From a virus: DNA of 47,705 bases. Every line of letters starts with the position of its first letter. The first letter of the stretch is position 1. The stretch spans positions 1 to 47,705 of the IMG/VR virus record IMGVR_UViG_3300046463_000145; one strand, written 5' to 3'. Of the stretch, positions 22,336-30,918 are shown in pieces. The position numbers and the translations under genes are program-made. Below the pieces are notes generated by a model. That model saw only the letters and a list, made by a program, of their open reading frames with translations. It did not search any database and was not told the origin of the DNA.

Positions 22336-25140
22336 TTACATTTGCCCGTGCTTCAGTTTGTACCCGTAGCCGCCTTGCCCGTTCATACGCTGGGCGAGAC
22401 GCTTATCTATGAGGTTCTGAAATAACGGGGCGAGGGCGATAAGGTCCTCCTGCGACAGGCCGTTAGAGCCGCCCGCCTGGAGATTCATTTGGAGGTTAGT
22501 TACCGAGCCGCCCGAGGTGCTGGCCGGGACAGAGCCGACAGCCCCGCCCGTGGCGAAATGCGACATATGCCCGTTGTTAATGGCCTCCAGCAGGCTACGG
22601 TACTTGCCCGCCTGCGCCGCCTTGACCACGTACTCCCCATTAGAGAGCATGGCCGGGATGCTATCGCTAGTGCCCGTGCCCGCCCCGGAGATGTGCCCGC
22701 CGTCCGCGTAATGTCCGACTTCCCCGCCTTCGCTGAAGAAGCCCATAGACGTACCGAGGCTCTTAAAAATCTGCACCTCTGCCGCATGTAGCGCAATCTT
22801 TGCGAGGTCCGCGAGGATGCTAGAGGCGAGGGACGAGAAGTTAAGTTTGCCCGTGGTAACGAACGTCTCCAGAGCGGAGGACATATCCTTAAACGAGGTA
22901 TCGAAGGCCGTAGCCGCGAGTTCCGCGTTAGTCTGGGACTGGGCCGCGTAGCCCTTGAAGACCTGCGCGAACTGCTCGCTGTAGCTCTCTCGAATCTGCT
23001 TCTGCTGCTGGAGGTTAGCTTCCAGCATAGATAGCTGGTCGTCGTAACCCTTCTGTGCAATCGCCCGCTTCTCCGTCCAGCCTTCGAAGTCCGTCTTGCC
23101 GGAGTTAAATTCCTCGTCCAGCGCGCGGCCCGCAATTAGAAAACTCTCGTGGAGCTTCTGGCGGGCATCGTATTCCGCCTTGTCACGGGGAAGCATGTTC
23201 CGCGTATCGTAGGCTTCCCGATACTGGGCCTGCGCCTTCTGCGTGGCTTCGTTCTGCTGCTTCGCGTACTTCGCCACACCGTCCGCGCGCTGCTTCGCGT
23301 GCTTTTCGAGCGAGGACGTTAAATCATCGTCCACCTTCTTACGCTGCTCTACGAGCTTCAGGTACTCCGCGTGCGCCGTCTCGTAGGCGGACTGCTCCTT
23401 CTTGCCCTTGGCTACTGCTGCCCGCTTCTCCGCGTTCGCAATCTCCGCGTCTAGGAGCTTCGCCTGTATATCGTGCAGGCCCCGGAAGTAATCCTCCGCG
23501 TCAATCAGGCCCGCGTCCCGCTGCCCCTTGAGGACAGCCTCCGAGCGCTTGGCTTCCGCCTCCAGAAGGGTATTCTGCCCCCGGAGGTCCGCCATACGGG
23601 CGTTAATCGCACCCTCTCCGGGAGCCTTGCCGCGCGTCTTCTTCGCGTACTCCGTCTCGATTGTCTGGACGTTCGCGTAATGGCGCTTGAGTGCGGCTTG
23701 ATAGTCCGCAGAGTTCTTATCTAGGTCCTTCGTAGCCTTGCCGAAGGCTTGCTTCTCTGCCTCTAGCTCTAGACCCTTTTTGTCGCCCGGACTGGCGTAC
23801 TTCGTGGAGCCGAGGTAGCTATTAACGGCTACCTTCGCGTCCCCGCTCTTTGCGGCCGCTTCCTTCGCCTTCTGGGACTTGAATTCTACGGCCTGCTGGT
23901 CCCGGAGCACGGCTAGCTTCTGCTGCTCTACCGCAAGCTGGGCTTCCGCAGCGCGGGCGGCTGCAAGGTTCCCCATGCGGCGCTGGTCCGCAATACTCCG
24001 CTGCGTAGCCTCTACTCGGGCTAGCTGCTCTCCTACCTGCTGCGTGATACCGGCAGGTACGCCGATATTCATAATCGCATTCTTGTACATCCCCACTACT
24101 TCTAGGATGTCTCTCCAGCCCTGCGCGATAAAGTTAGTAGCCTGCTTGCCGCTTGCTTCCGCTACCTTGTGCGCGCCTTCGAGGTCCCGCAGAATGGCGT
24201 TATACGCGGAGGTAGTATCCCCGGCCTTGACGAAGTTATCAATCTCCTCAATCTGGGCCGCGCTAAATGTGTGGTGGGCGCGCTGGTACTCCGTAACCCA
24301 CTTCATTACGTCGTCTTGAATCTTTGCCAGAGACTCCGCAGCCTTGTCCGTCCCAATGCCAATATCGGACGCCATAGCTAGCGCTGCCTGCGTGGCTAGG
24401 GCTAGCTGGTCTCCCGTAAAGGCTCCCGTAGCCGCTACCTGCGCCATAGCCTCGCGCACCTGAGACAGGCTCTCATGTGCCGTCTGGAGGCCGTTAGACA
24501 TAGCAATCATCTGCTCCGCCGACAGGCCCAAGAAGCCGCCCGTGGAGGTGATAGCCTTATTGAACTCCTCTACCTGCTTTGCGCCCTCGTGTATCTTCGA
24601 GAAGAACAAGAAGGCAGCACCGCCCGCGACGCCCAGCGCGATACCCAAGGGAGAGAGGAGGTAACGCATAGCGTCCACCTGCTCCCCGAGGACCATCATA
24701 GAGCCGCCGAATTTACTCCAGCTACCTTGCGAGGCCTCGTGGGCCAGGACGATAAGCTCCCGCCGCGAGGCTGCGGACTTCAGGCCGAACTCGTGTACGT
24801 GCTCGCTGGCCTGTGCAATCTCCGCGCCCATGCTGGAGAAGGTATCCCGCACGCCCTTGTTAGCGGCCTGCTGGTTCAGAATCTCTACGCGGGACTTGCC
24901 CGCCGTCTCTGCTAGCTTCTGGTACTGCTGCGCGAGCTTGTTAGCCTCGCGTGCTGTGATAGGGAAGCCGTTATTAGCGGCCTCCTGCATTGCTGCTGTA
25001 ACGAGCCGCTGCCGCTCGCGCATGGCGTCCATAGACGCGGTAGCCTGCGTGGCTGCGGACTTGAGCTTATTAACCCCGGCCTCCGCCCCGGAGGCGTCTA
25101 CCGAGACTTTAATCGTAGTGTTGTTATTGCTGGTAGACAT
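22336..25140 (-). CDS. H: Tail tape measure protein
   Basis: A 934-aa protein (lambda H has 853). It has long helical and coiled-coil stretches, a membrane-like Gly/Ala segment near residue 165 (LSPLGIALGVAGGAAFLFF), and a Gly/Ser-rich C-terminal part with YADGGHISGAGTGTSDSIPAMLSNGEYVVKA, typical of tape measure C-termini. It sets tail length, so a tail about as long as lambda's is expected, and probably enters the host envelope at DNA ejection. It follows the G/GT chaperones with one gene between. Confidence 0.93.
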   Translation of the reverse strand: MSTSNNNTTIKVSVDASGAEAGVNKLKSAATQATASMDAMRERQRLVTAAMQEAANNGFPITAREANKLAQQYQKLAETAGKSRVEILNQQAANKGVRDTFSSMGAEIAQASEHVHEFGLKSAASRRELIVLAHEASQGSWSKFGGSMMVLGEQVDAMRYLLSPLGIALGVAGGAAFLFFSKIHEGAKQVEEFNKAITSTGGFLGLSAEQMIAMSNGLQTAHESLSQVREAMAQVAATGAFTGDQLALATQAALAMASDIGIGTDKAAESLAKIQDDVMKWVTEYQRAHHTFSAAQIEEIDNFVKAGDTTSAYNAILRDLEGAHKVAEASGKQATNFIAQGWRDILEVVGMYKNAIMNIGVPAGITQQVGEQLARVEATQRSIADQRRMGNLAAARAAEAQLAVEQQKLAVLRDQQAVEFKSQKAKEAAAKSGDAKVAVNSYLGSTKYASPGDKKGLELEAEKQAFGKATKDLDKNSADYQAALKRHYANVQTIETEYAKKTRGKAPGEGAINARMADLRGQNTLLEAEAKRSEAVLKGQRDAGLIDAEDYFRGLHDIQAKLLDAEIANAEKRAAVAKGKKEQSAYETAHAEYLKLVEQRKKVDDDLTSSLEKHAKQRADGVAKYAKQQNEATQKAQAQYREAYDTRNMLPRDKAEYDARQKLHESFLIAGRALDEEFNSGKTDFEGWTEKRAIAQKGYDDQLSMLEANLQQQKQIRESYSEQFAQVFKGYAAQSQTNAELAATAFDTSFKDMSSALETFVTTGKLNFSSLASSILADLAKIALHAAEVQIFKSLGTSMGFFSEGGEVGHYADGGHISGAGTGTSDSIPAMLSNGEYVVKAAQAGKYRSLLEAINNGHMSHFATGGAVGSVPASTSGGSVTNLQMNLQAGGSNGLSQEDLIALAPLFQNLIDKRLAQRMNGQGGYGYKLKHGQM

Positions 25141-25141
25141 A

Positions 25142-25573
25142 TTACCCCTTGGCTTTAAGTGCCTTCGTTATCTCTGCTTGTCCTGCCTCTGCTGCGCGTT
25201 CTTTCGCAGCCTCAAAGGAGGGCCGCACGAACGGCCTAGCCGCCATCTTTGAAGTACCGTTCTCCAGCCAGCCCGCGAGGGCACGGCGGGAAACCTTCCG
25301 CTGCCGCTTGCCCTTGGGCCGCGTGTCGCCTACGAAGACCATCTCGTAGGACGCAATCTTCCCGGTAACGCTATCCTCCGGGAGGTACACCACGGTAAGG
25401 CCCTTCGAGAGGTCCCACGTATCGCGCGGGACGTACCGGAAGACCTCGTTTTTAAACACCGTAGCGGTAGCAGCAGCCGCCTTCCGGAGGGTAGATTCCG
25501 CGAGGGAGTCCTCCAGATTGGAGATAGCGTTAGCCAGCGCGTCCGGGTTCTGAATCTCGAATGTCTTAGCCAT
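25142..25573 (-). CDS. HK97 gp10-like tail-component protein
   Basis: A 143-aa protein matching the HK97 gp10 family: FEIQNPDALANAISNLEDSL, a helix ALRKAAAAT-type, then LAGWLENGTSKMAARPFVRPSFEAAKE, the family hallmark. These proteins normally act at the head-tail joint or tail end and are encoded before the tail tube. Here the gene lies between the GT frame and the tape measure, an uncommon position. The start overlaps the T frame by eight bases. Confidence 0.8.
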   Translation of the reverse strand: MAKTFEIQNPDALANAISNLEDSLAESTLRKAAAATATVFKNEVFRYVPRDTWDLSKGLTVVYLPEDSVTGKIASYEMVFVGDTRPKGKRQRKVSRRALAGWLENGTSKMAARPFVRPSFEAAKERAAEAGQAEITKALKAKG

Positions 25574-25940
25574 TGCGCCCCTTGATAACTACCGTCTTGG
25601 TTCCGTTCTGCTTGAGTTCCGCGAGGTTGATACCGAAGACGGAAGCAGCCACGGCCTCCGGAGAGGGCGGAGGGCCTTCCGGCTCTGGGGGTTTGGCCCA
25701 AGGCACGAAGTCCAGCGGAGAGAAGGGTTTAGCGTCCTTGCTTAAATTGGCGTTCGCTACCACGCTGGCTATCGTGCCCGCCCGGATGTCCGCGAAGCGT
25801 TCCCCGAAGGGTTCGATGCCGTAGTAGGCTACCCACTCCGTAAATTCCGCGCTGTCTACTTCCTGCTGGCAGCGCCTAACGCTCATGCCTAACTCTTTAG
25901 CCAGCCGGAACCACATAACACGGTCCGGGCTGGCCCTTAG
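25566..25940 (-). CDS. GT: Tail assembly chaperone T domain, made by -1 frameshift from G
   Basis: This frame encodes the T part of lambda-type GT: MWFRLAKELGMSVRRCQQE, then FTEWVAYYGIEPFGERFADIRAG and SPLDFVPWA. Its only ATG (25916) lacks a ribosome site. The frame is open back to the slippery heptamer A-AAA-AAC at 25940-25946, just before the G stop (TAA, 25937-25939). A -1 slip continues as KLRASPDRV into MWFRL, giving a fusion of about 234 aa. In lambda the GT fusion binds the tape measure and recruits tube subunits. Confidence 0.88.
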   Translation of the reverse strand, partial: LRASPDRVMWFRLAKELGMSVRRCQQEVDSAEFTEWVAYYGIEPFGERFADIRAGTIASVVANANLSKDAKPFSPLDFVPWAKPPEPEGPPPSPEAVAASVFGINLAELKQNGTKTVVIKGRNG

Positions 25941-26269
25941 TTTTTTACGGCTGCTGCCTCTGCGTCCGCACCCAGCTTATTAACCGCCATAGCTGCGCCC
26001 GCGAGTTCCGTAAGGAGCGTCGCGTTACTGTCTCGTAGAGTCTCGATGTCCTCCGGGGAGAACATAGGGAGGTGATCTTCTTCTACAACGGAGGCCGCTA
26101 CAAGGCTAGCTTCGTAGTGGCTCGTATCAGCGTTCGCCACGGCATTCGAGTACAGGGCATCCCGTGCGCGTCCCGTGAGGACCTTGAAGCGCAGCTTTGT
26201 GCCGAGAGCCTTAATTTCTACTTCCTTAATCTCCGGAGCTAGGGCCGCGAGAAGTTCAAACTTATTCAT
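25937..26269 (-). CDS. G: Tail assembly chaperone G
   Basis: A 110-aa acidic protein (NKFELLAALAPEIKEVEIKA, LTGRARDALYSNAV, VEEDHLPMFSPEDIETL) with the features of the short tail assembly chaperone. Its last codons are GTA AAA AAC TAA, placing the slip site right at the stop. Most ribosomes should end here and make G; a fraction shift to make GT. The G:GT ratio is critical in lambda. Confidence 0.85.
   Translation of the reverse strand: MNKFELLAALAPEIKEVEIKALGTKLRFKVLTGRARDALYSNAVANADTSHYEASLVAASVVEEDHLPMFSPEDIETLRDSNATLLTELAGAAMAVNKLGADAEAAAVKN
25940..25946 (-). promoter_or_regulatory. Programmed -1 ribosomal frameshift site
   Basis: On the minus strand the sequence reads GTA-AAA-AAC-TAA: the heptamer A AAA AAC fits the X XXY YYZ rule exactly, and the zero-frame stop follows at once. 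The -1 frame is open into the T domain. Only six A residues and one C make up the site. No clear pseudoknot was worked out downstream. Confidence 0.88.
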
Positions 26270-26275
26270 ATCGTC

Positions 26276-26425
26276 CTATTGGCAGCTTTCGCAGCCTTCT
26301 TCAAAGCTGCACATTTTGGGCGGGGCGTCCTCGCGGGCTGCTGCGAGGAGACCACGGATAACGGGTACGGCGTTACGCTGGACTTCTTCCATCGCTTCCC
26401 GTACCAGACGCTCGATAAAGTCCAT
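26276..26425 (-). CDS. Hypothetical small protein with C-terminal cysteines, 49 aa
   Basis: Starts at the ATG of a TAATG overlap with the tail tube stop. It encodes a helical MDFIERLVREAMEEVQRN and an end with three cysteines (MCSFEEGCESCQ). It lies between the tail tube and chaperone G, a place where many siphophages carry a small unknown gene. It is translationally coupled, so probably real. Function unknown. Confidence 0.55.
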   Translation of the reverse strand: MDFIERLVREAMEEVQRNAVPVIRGLLAAAREDAPPKMCSFEEGCESCQ

Positions 26426-26847
26426 TAGCTACCGACAGTAACGGTAATGTCACCCGTAATCGTCAGGCTAACCGAACCCGTGTACACGCCGTCCACCTTC
26501 GCGGAGATAGGGAACGTGGCAACGAATGCGCTAAAGGCAATCGTGGTAGCGTCCGAGAGCGTAACCTTGAAGCTCTTTTGTGTGCCCGCCTTCTTCGCTG
26601 CGAGGAGTGCCGAATGGCTAGCGTCCTTCAGGTTGATATTGAGGGCGAGGGTAACGTTACCCCAGTCCTGCAAGCCCAGGCGACGCTCTTTAGCCGTCGA
26701 GCTAAGGTCCGTGGTATCAATCTCCGAGGCCTTACCATCGAAGCCGCTAATGTCCGAGACATTAGTAATAGGCACCCACGTAGGCGTGCCCGTGCCGGTA
26801 TCAATGGCGATGATAGTACCTTGTGCCGTTTGTGCGGTAGAACTCAT
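26425..26847 (-). CDS. Major tail tube protein
   Basis: A 140-aa protein with the tail tube pattern: TIIAIDTGTGTPTWVPITNV, DGKASEIDTTDLSSTAKE, a Leu/Asp strand region, and ATFPISAKVDGVYTGSVSLTITG ending in TVTVGS. It stacks as rings around the tape measure. The order here (tail completion, tube, small gene, G/GT) is the usual siphovirus one. Confidence 0.85.
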   Translation of the reverse strand: MSSTAQTAQGTIIAIDTGTGTPTWVPITNVSDISGFDGKASEIDTTDLSSTAKERRLGLQDWGNVTLALNINLKDASHSALLAAKKAGTQKSFKVTLSDATTIAFSAFVATFPISAKVDGVYTGSVSLTITGDITVTVGS

Positions 26848-26856
26848 TTGTAATCC

Positions 26857-27204
26857 TTAATATGTAATCGAAAAATCTAGGGATGAGCCGTACAAAAGCG
26901 TGTCGGACTCGAAGGTACTAACCGGCCCGCCGATAGGCACGGCCTTTACTACGGGGTTAGCAAGCGCTTGGAAGGCCTGCTCCATAATCTCCGCAGCCTG
27001 TAGCCGGGATTTAGCCCATACGGATACCTGCACCCGCGCGTTACGCGTTACAGGGGTAGCCGCGTCCACCGTGGCGAACGATTGGCCTCCCACGGCTTGG
27101 TATGTGATCCAAGGGGCGGGAGTGCTGCCGGGGGCTACATCGGGGAAGACTTGTACGGGGGCGAGGGAGGCGAGGGCGCCGTAGACAATGGCTTCAACCG
27201 TCAT
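26857..27204 (-). CDS. Tail completion/terminator protein (DUF3168)
   Basis: A 115-aa protein: IVYGALASLAPVQVFPD, PAPWITYQAVGGQSFATVD, VQVSVWAKSRLQAAEIMEQ. This is the DUF3168 pattern, equivalent to tail terminators such as lambda gpU. It would cap the tail and make the joint to the head. It overlaps the head-closure gene by 11 bases. Confidence 0.82.
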   Translation of the reverse strand: MTVEAIVYGALASLAPVQVFPDVAPGSTPAPWITYQAVGGQSFATVDAATPVTRNARVQVSVWAKSRLQAAEIMEQAFQALANPVVKAVPIGGPVSTFESDTLLYGSSLDFSITY

Positions 27205-27556
27205 TAGCGTTTTGTGTGCATACCAAGTCCGTATACTCGCGGGACTTGACGTTAGGGAGGACGGACGCGATGTTAAACACGATGCCTTGGGCTACCGCCC
27301 GGTCTGCGTGCGTTACATCCGTCCGGTATCGAATGCGGATACTGGCCTGTCCCGTGTCTACGGAGGTGCTGCCGGAGACCGTCTCACGGCCCGAAAGCTG
27401 CCGCACGTCTCCCCAGACCTTCGCGTATTCCGTCCACGAGTCCACAGGCTGGCCCAAGGCGTCCTTCCCGGAGGTGCGCCGCTGGAGCGACACCTGCACG
27501 TCCAGCGTGCCCGCCTGGAGGCTCTGGGAGAGCCTGCGGGGGTTTGTCTTGCTCAT
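27194..27556 (-). CDS. Head closure protein (Phage_H_T_join / SPP1 gp16-like)
   Basis: A 120-aa protein typical of head-tail joining stoppers: LDVQVSLQRRTSGKDALGQPVDSWTEYAKVWGDV, a Arg-rich strand ASIRIRYRTDV, and HADRAVAQGIVFNIASVLP. These proteins close the portal channel after packaging and dock the tail. Overlaps the connector gene by four bases. Confidence 0.82.
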   Translation of the reverse strand: MSKTNPRRLSQSLQAGTLDVQVSLQRRTSGKDALGQPVDSWTEYAKVWGDVRQLSGRETVSGSTSVDTGQASIRIRYRTDVTHADRAVAQGIVFNIASVLPNVKSREYTDLVCTQNANDG

Positions 27557-27843
27557 GCTAGGGCCGGGTCCCGAAACGGGCGGAGGATCGAATGGACAGC
27601 TACGCCCAGCGGGTCCTCCATGCCTTCCCGGTCCTGATAGAGCGCGGAGAGCACGAGGAGGACGGCAGTACGGACGGCAGCGGGCACAGTGTCCACCGTG
27701 TACGCGGGAGCAGTCGTCCCGCCGATGTAGCCGATTACCACAGCGCTAGCCGCCGTAACCATCTCCCCAAGCTCCGCGTCCGACTCCGTATCATCGATAC
27801 GAAGCTGCGCCTTGGCTTGGGCCAGCGTGATAAGGTCATTCAT
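27553..27843 (-). CDS. Head-tail connector protein (HK97 gp6-like)
   Basis: A 96-aa helical protein opening MNDLITLAQAKAQLRIDDTESDAEL, the signature of gp6-like connectors (DUF-type LxxAKxxLRID), followed by AVVIGYIGGTT and RTAVLLVLSALYQDREG. It forms the ring under the portal. It overlaps the portal 3' end by eight bases. Confidence 0.85.
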   Translation of the reverse strand: MNDLITLAQAKAQLRIDDTESDAELGEMVTAASAVVIGYIGGTTAPAYTVDTVPAAVRTAVLLVLSALYQDREGMEDPLGVAVHSILRPFRDPALA

Positions 27844-29176
27844 TCGGAACGGCCTCCTTCGGCTGGGGCTTCTCTGCGGGTGCGTCCGTCTGCGTCGCGT
27901 CTGCGGGCTTCGGGGCAGTGTCGCTAGGTGCGGGCTGGGTATCTCGCCGCGCGAGGGCGGAGAGGGCGTAGTTCTGCTGCTGGAGGTACGGCGTATCCCC
28001 GCCTTCCACAGGAGGCAGGCCGATAGTTGCGCGGGCCTCGTTGATTTTCATAACGCCCGAGCCGACCGCCTGGGCGTTAGCCGTGTGCCGTGCCGTCTCG
28101 TCCATGCGCATAAGGCCGGTAGTATCGAACTCGAAGCCCGCACCGTCCGGAACGTCTAGGGCGTCGTCCAGCAGGTTCTCGATAGCTTCGATGTAGCCCT
28201 GCAAGCAGTCCGAGTAGTACATAGCCTCGTAGATAGCCGAGCTATTAGCCGTGCGGCTCCCTGTGTCCGCCCCGATTTTATGGAGAGGGACGTGGAAGCA
28301 GCGGGCTACGTCTTCGGTAGACCATTTAAGCTGCTCGATAAGCTGGGCGTCTGCCCCGCTCATAGTCATAGGCTGGTACGTGAGGCCGTCCCCGCCGACA
28401 AGCGTCTTGCCCGCGTTCGCCCCGCTGTAGTTCGCCTCTACTTGCTGCTTGAGGCGCGCTGCTGTCTCATTGCTGATAGCCCCCGGAGCCGTGAGGAAGC
28501 CGGACGGACGGGAGGCGTTAGCGAAGAAGGCCGCGCTATTCGTGGTGATACCTTGGGCCAGCAGAGCCGCAGCCGCACAGGCCGTAATGGGCGACATACC
28601 TACGAGCGGATGCCACGAGGTGATACCCCTATCGTGGATAATGTCCCGAGCCGGAATAACCACGGCCTCCATTTGCGTAACTTGCAGAGGGGATACTGTC
28701 ACCTGATAGAAGATAGAGCCGTCCGGAGCTACGAGCGGGACTACATACTTGGGGTTCAGAATCTCCATTGAGAGGACTGCGCCCTTGTTATTCCGATTCA
28801 GCAGGACGTACGTATTACCCCAGGCAAGTTTAGAGCTAACCCACGCCTTGAAGAACTGGTCCCGCGTCTGGTAATGATTGGGCTTGCGGAGGACGCCCGT
28901 ATAGCGGGGCGCGCTGGACTCAAGCCACACGCCGTCCTTCAGGGCCACGTACTTTACGCGGAGCTTCGCCACGTCCGAGGAGATAAGGTCCGTGCAGGCG
29001 AAGACGGCGGAGCTTGCAAGCATCCCGTCCCGCGTGGTGAGGCTCTGGTTCTGCTGCCACGCACCCGTGTAAGGCTCTTTGATGTAGCCTGCTGCTCCCG
29101 GTGCTCCGATAGCCGAGGCCCCGACCGATGCAGCGGGCCGCTTGGCCTTCGTTACTTCAAAGCCAAAGAGCTTCAT
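27836..29176 (-). CDS. Portal protein (HK97 family)
   Basis: A 446-aa portal: FACTDLISSDVAKLRVKY, LRKPNHYQTRDQFFKAWV, LAWGNTYVLLNRNNKG, HDRGITSWHPLVGMSPI, STEDVARCFHVPLHKIGAD. The last 45 residues are a Pro/Ala-rich tail. The dodecameric portal is the DNA gateway and the motor's dock. In most HK97-like phages it precedes protease and capsid; here it follows the capsid with two small genes between. Confidence 0.93.
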   Translation of the reverse strand: MKLFGFEVTKAKRPAASVGASAIGAPGAAGYIKEPYTGAWQQNQSLTTRDGMLASSAVFACTDLISSDVAKLRVKYVALKDGVWLESSAPRYTGVLRKPNHYQTRDQFFKAWVSSKLAWGNTYVLLNRNNKGAVLSMEILNPKYVVPLVAPDGSIFYQVTVSPLQVTQMEAVVIPARDIIHDRGITSWHPLVGMSPITACAAAALLAQGITTNSAAFFANASRPSGFLTAPGAISNETAARLKQQVEANYSGANAGKTLVGGDGLTYQPMTMSGADAQLIEQLKWSTEDVARCFHVPLHKIGADTGSRTANSSAIYEAMYYSDCLQGYIEAIENLLDDALDVPDGAGFEFDTTGLMRMDETARHTANAQAVGSGVMKINEARATIGLPPVEGGDTPYLQQQNYALSALARRDTQPAPSDTAPKPADATQTDAPAEKPQPKEAVPNE

Positions 29177-29340
29177 TTAGTCTCCTGCCGAGGACGCCCC
29201 GGTTTGTTTATGTGCTTTACCCACCCGAGCGCGAGGAGTGCGCGTGCGTCCGTGGGGCTAAATTCCCTGCGTTCGCCCTCTTTAAGGGGCGGGTATAACG
29301 CAATATCCCGCAGGGCTTGTACCGCTACTTTCTGAGGCAT
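29173..29340 (-). CDS. Hypothetical small protein, 55 aa
   Basis: Encodes MPQKVAVQALRDIALYPPLK onward, ending KHINKPGRPRQETK, with GGAGGG upstream of the ATG and an ATGA overlap with the portal start. The segment EFSPTDARALLALGWVKHI resembles small head-region proteins found between capsid and connector in several siphophages. No function assigned; possibly a minor head protein. Confidence 0.6.
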   Translation of the reverse strand: MPQKVAVQALRDIALYPPLKEGERREFSPTDARALLALGWVKHINKPGRPRQETK

Positions 29341-29359
29341 AAGCCCTCCGAGCTATTCG

Positions 29360-29539
29360 TTAAACTGAAGCGAGAGACCAAGCTCCAGCAGCTTTCACGT
29401 AACGCTTACCGTCCTTGGCATCGAGAGCAACACTCCCATTAACGCCCGTGCCCGCAGCAGGAGCGCTGCCCGAGTACTGGAGGATAAGCAGACCCGCCTT
29501 AATGGCGAGGTAAATCTGTAAAATATCGCGTGGCTTCAT
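29360..29539 (-). CDS. Hypothetical small protein, 59 aa
   Basis: Encodes MKPRDILQIYLAIKAGLLIL onward, then GSVALDAKDGKRYVKAAGAWSLASV, a pattern seen in short phage tail or head decoration proteins. The ATG at 29539 has AGGA upstream. It lies right after the hairpin that follows the capsid gene. Function unknown. Confidence 0.55.
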   Translation of the reverse strand: MKPRDILQIYLAIKAGLLILQYSGSAPAAGTGVNGSVALDAKDGKRYVKAAGAWSLASV

Positions 29540-29555
29540 AGGAATCCTAAGCTAT

Positions 29556-29575
29556 GCCCCGCCGCGAAGCGGGGC
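29556..29575 (-). terminator. GC hairpin after the capsid gene, possible attenuator
   Basis: A perfect seven-base-pair stem GCCCCGC / GCGGGGC with a six-base loop lies eight bases after the capsid stop. No T-run follows on the minus strand, so it probably gives partial termination or protects the capsid mRNA end, raising capsid over downstream genes. Confidence 0.5.
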
Positions 29576-29582
29576 GTTAGTA

Positions 29583-30908
29583 TCACGAGCCGTAGGCTGC
29601 GCCCGAGATAGAAGCGACCGCGAGGTTACGACGCTTCGCCCAGTTGATGAACTGGCCGATACGGATAGCAACGAGGTTATTTTGGAACATGCTCGTAGGC
29701 TGGGCCGTGAGTGCGCCGCCCGTGCCCGGTGCGCTGTCCATAACGATGCTGGCTTCCGTGCTGATGTCGATTTGCGGGCCTGCGTCTTCCGACAAGAAGA
29801 TTTCGTCCTGGATAAACAGGTAGATGCCCGTACCCGGAACGTTATTAGACGTGATAACGCGGAGACCCAGAAGGTAGCCGCCTTCCGTGCCGTTCATCGT
29901 CGGGAATGCCGGAGCACCCAGCGGGGTAAGCATCGAAGCGATAGCCAGCGAGCGGGCCGGGGACATAACCAGCACAGCGGACGACAGGTTATAGTTAGCC
30001 GCGATAACCGGAGCGATAAGGGCCTGAATGTCCTTACGGAGCGATTCGTAGTCCGTGCCCGTAGCCGCGACCGGGGTAACGCCGTTGAGCATACCTGCGG
30101 GCGAGATGTTGGCGACAGCAGCAGCCGAGCCGAGGAACGATGTATCGATACCTTGCGCGGTAGCCTTCACGAGGTCCGACTGGACGAGGGCTTCGGCAGC
30201 GGGGTTCGAGAAGCGGATGATTTCTTGCGAGAGGACCGACAGAGCGTAGACCTTGCTCCACGTCAGGAACACGGCGTTAAACGCAGCCGAAGTAACCGGG
30301 GCCGGTGCAGCTTCGCCCACCCAGCCTACCGAAGTACCGCCCGTTTGGCCCGCGATACGGACGTTAAACGGAACCTTCTTCAGCGAGAGACGCCCGAGGA
30401 CCGTTTGCGGGTACAGGAGTTCGATAAAATCGCCGCCGTACTGCTCCGGGTACACCAAGTTACCGGCCCACGCTGCTACCTGCGTCGAGCCTGCCGAAAC
30501 TGCGGCCTTGATAATGCCGTTCGTAACCGCGTCGTCCTTGTAATGCACGTCTGCGAGGTCCTTAGCGACCGACAGATTACCCTGGGCCTTCGCCAGAATC
30601 ATTGCGGTACGCGTGAAAGCCGAACCCTTCGGGGCGTTGCTCTTAACTTCGATAGCTGCGGCGTTCTGGACGGGGACGCCCTTAGCGACTGCCACGGCCT
30701 GCGCTGCAATCGAACGCTCCACGGTTTCCAGACGGCCCAATTCTGCCGCGCCCGCGTCGAGTTCTGCGCCGAAGGTGTTGTATTGCTTAACTTCGTCGTC
30801 CGAGAGGCTACGGTCTTCCGTAACCGACTTCGAAACGAGTTCGTTACGCGCTGCTTCGGCTTGTGCGAGGCGTGCGCGGAGTGCTTTGATTTTTTCTGCG
30901 ATAGACAT
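29583..30908 (-). CDS. Major capsid protein (HK97 fold)
   Basis: A 441-aa protein starting MSIAEKIKALRARLAQAEAA at the ATG at 30908, which has AAGGA upstream; the frame can extend to 30947 without support. Residues 1 to about 110 are helical with coiled-coil character, the delta (scaffolding) domain that the protease removes. The rest has HK97 features: WAGNLVYPEQYGGDFIELLYP, LSLKKVPFNVRIAGQTGG, and the P-domain end NNLVAIRIGQFINWAKR. Directly follows the protease gene. Confidence 0.92.
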   Translation of the reverse strand: MSIAEKIKALRARLAQAEAARNELVSKSVTEDRSLSDDEVKQYNTFGAELDAGAAELGRLETVERSIAAQAVAVAKGVPVQNAAAIEVKSNAPKGSAFTRTAMILAKAQGNLSVAKDLADVHYKDDAVTNGIIKAAVSAGSTQVAAWAGNLVYPEQYGGDFIELLYPQTVLGRLSLKKVPFNVRIAGQTGGTSVGWVGEAAPAPVTSAAFNAVFLTWSKVYALSVLSQEIIRFSNPAAEALVQSDLVKATAQGIDTSFLGSAAAVANISPAGMLNGVTPVAATGTDYESLRKDIQALIAPVIAANYNLSSAVLVMSPARSLAIASMLTPLGAPAFPTMNGTEGGYLLGLRVITSNNVPGTGIYLFIQDEIFLSEDAGPQIDISTEASIVMDSAPGTGGALTAQPTSMFQNNLVAIRIGQFINWAKRRNLAVASISGAAYGS

Positions 30909-30918
30909 ATTGTAGTCC

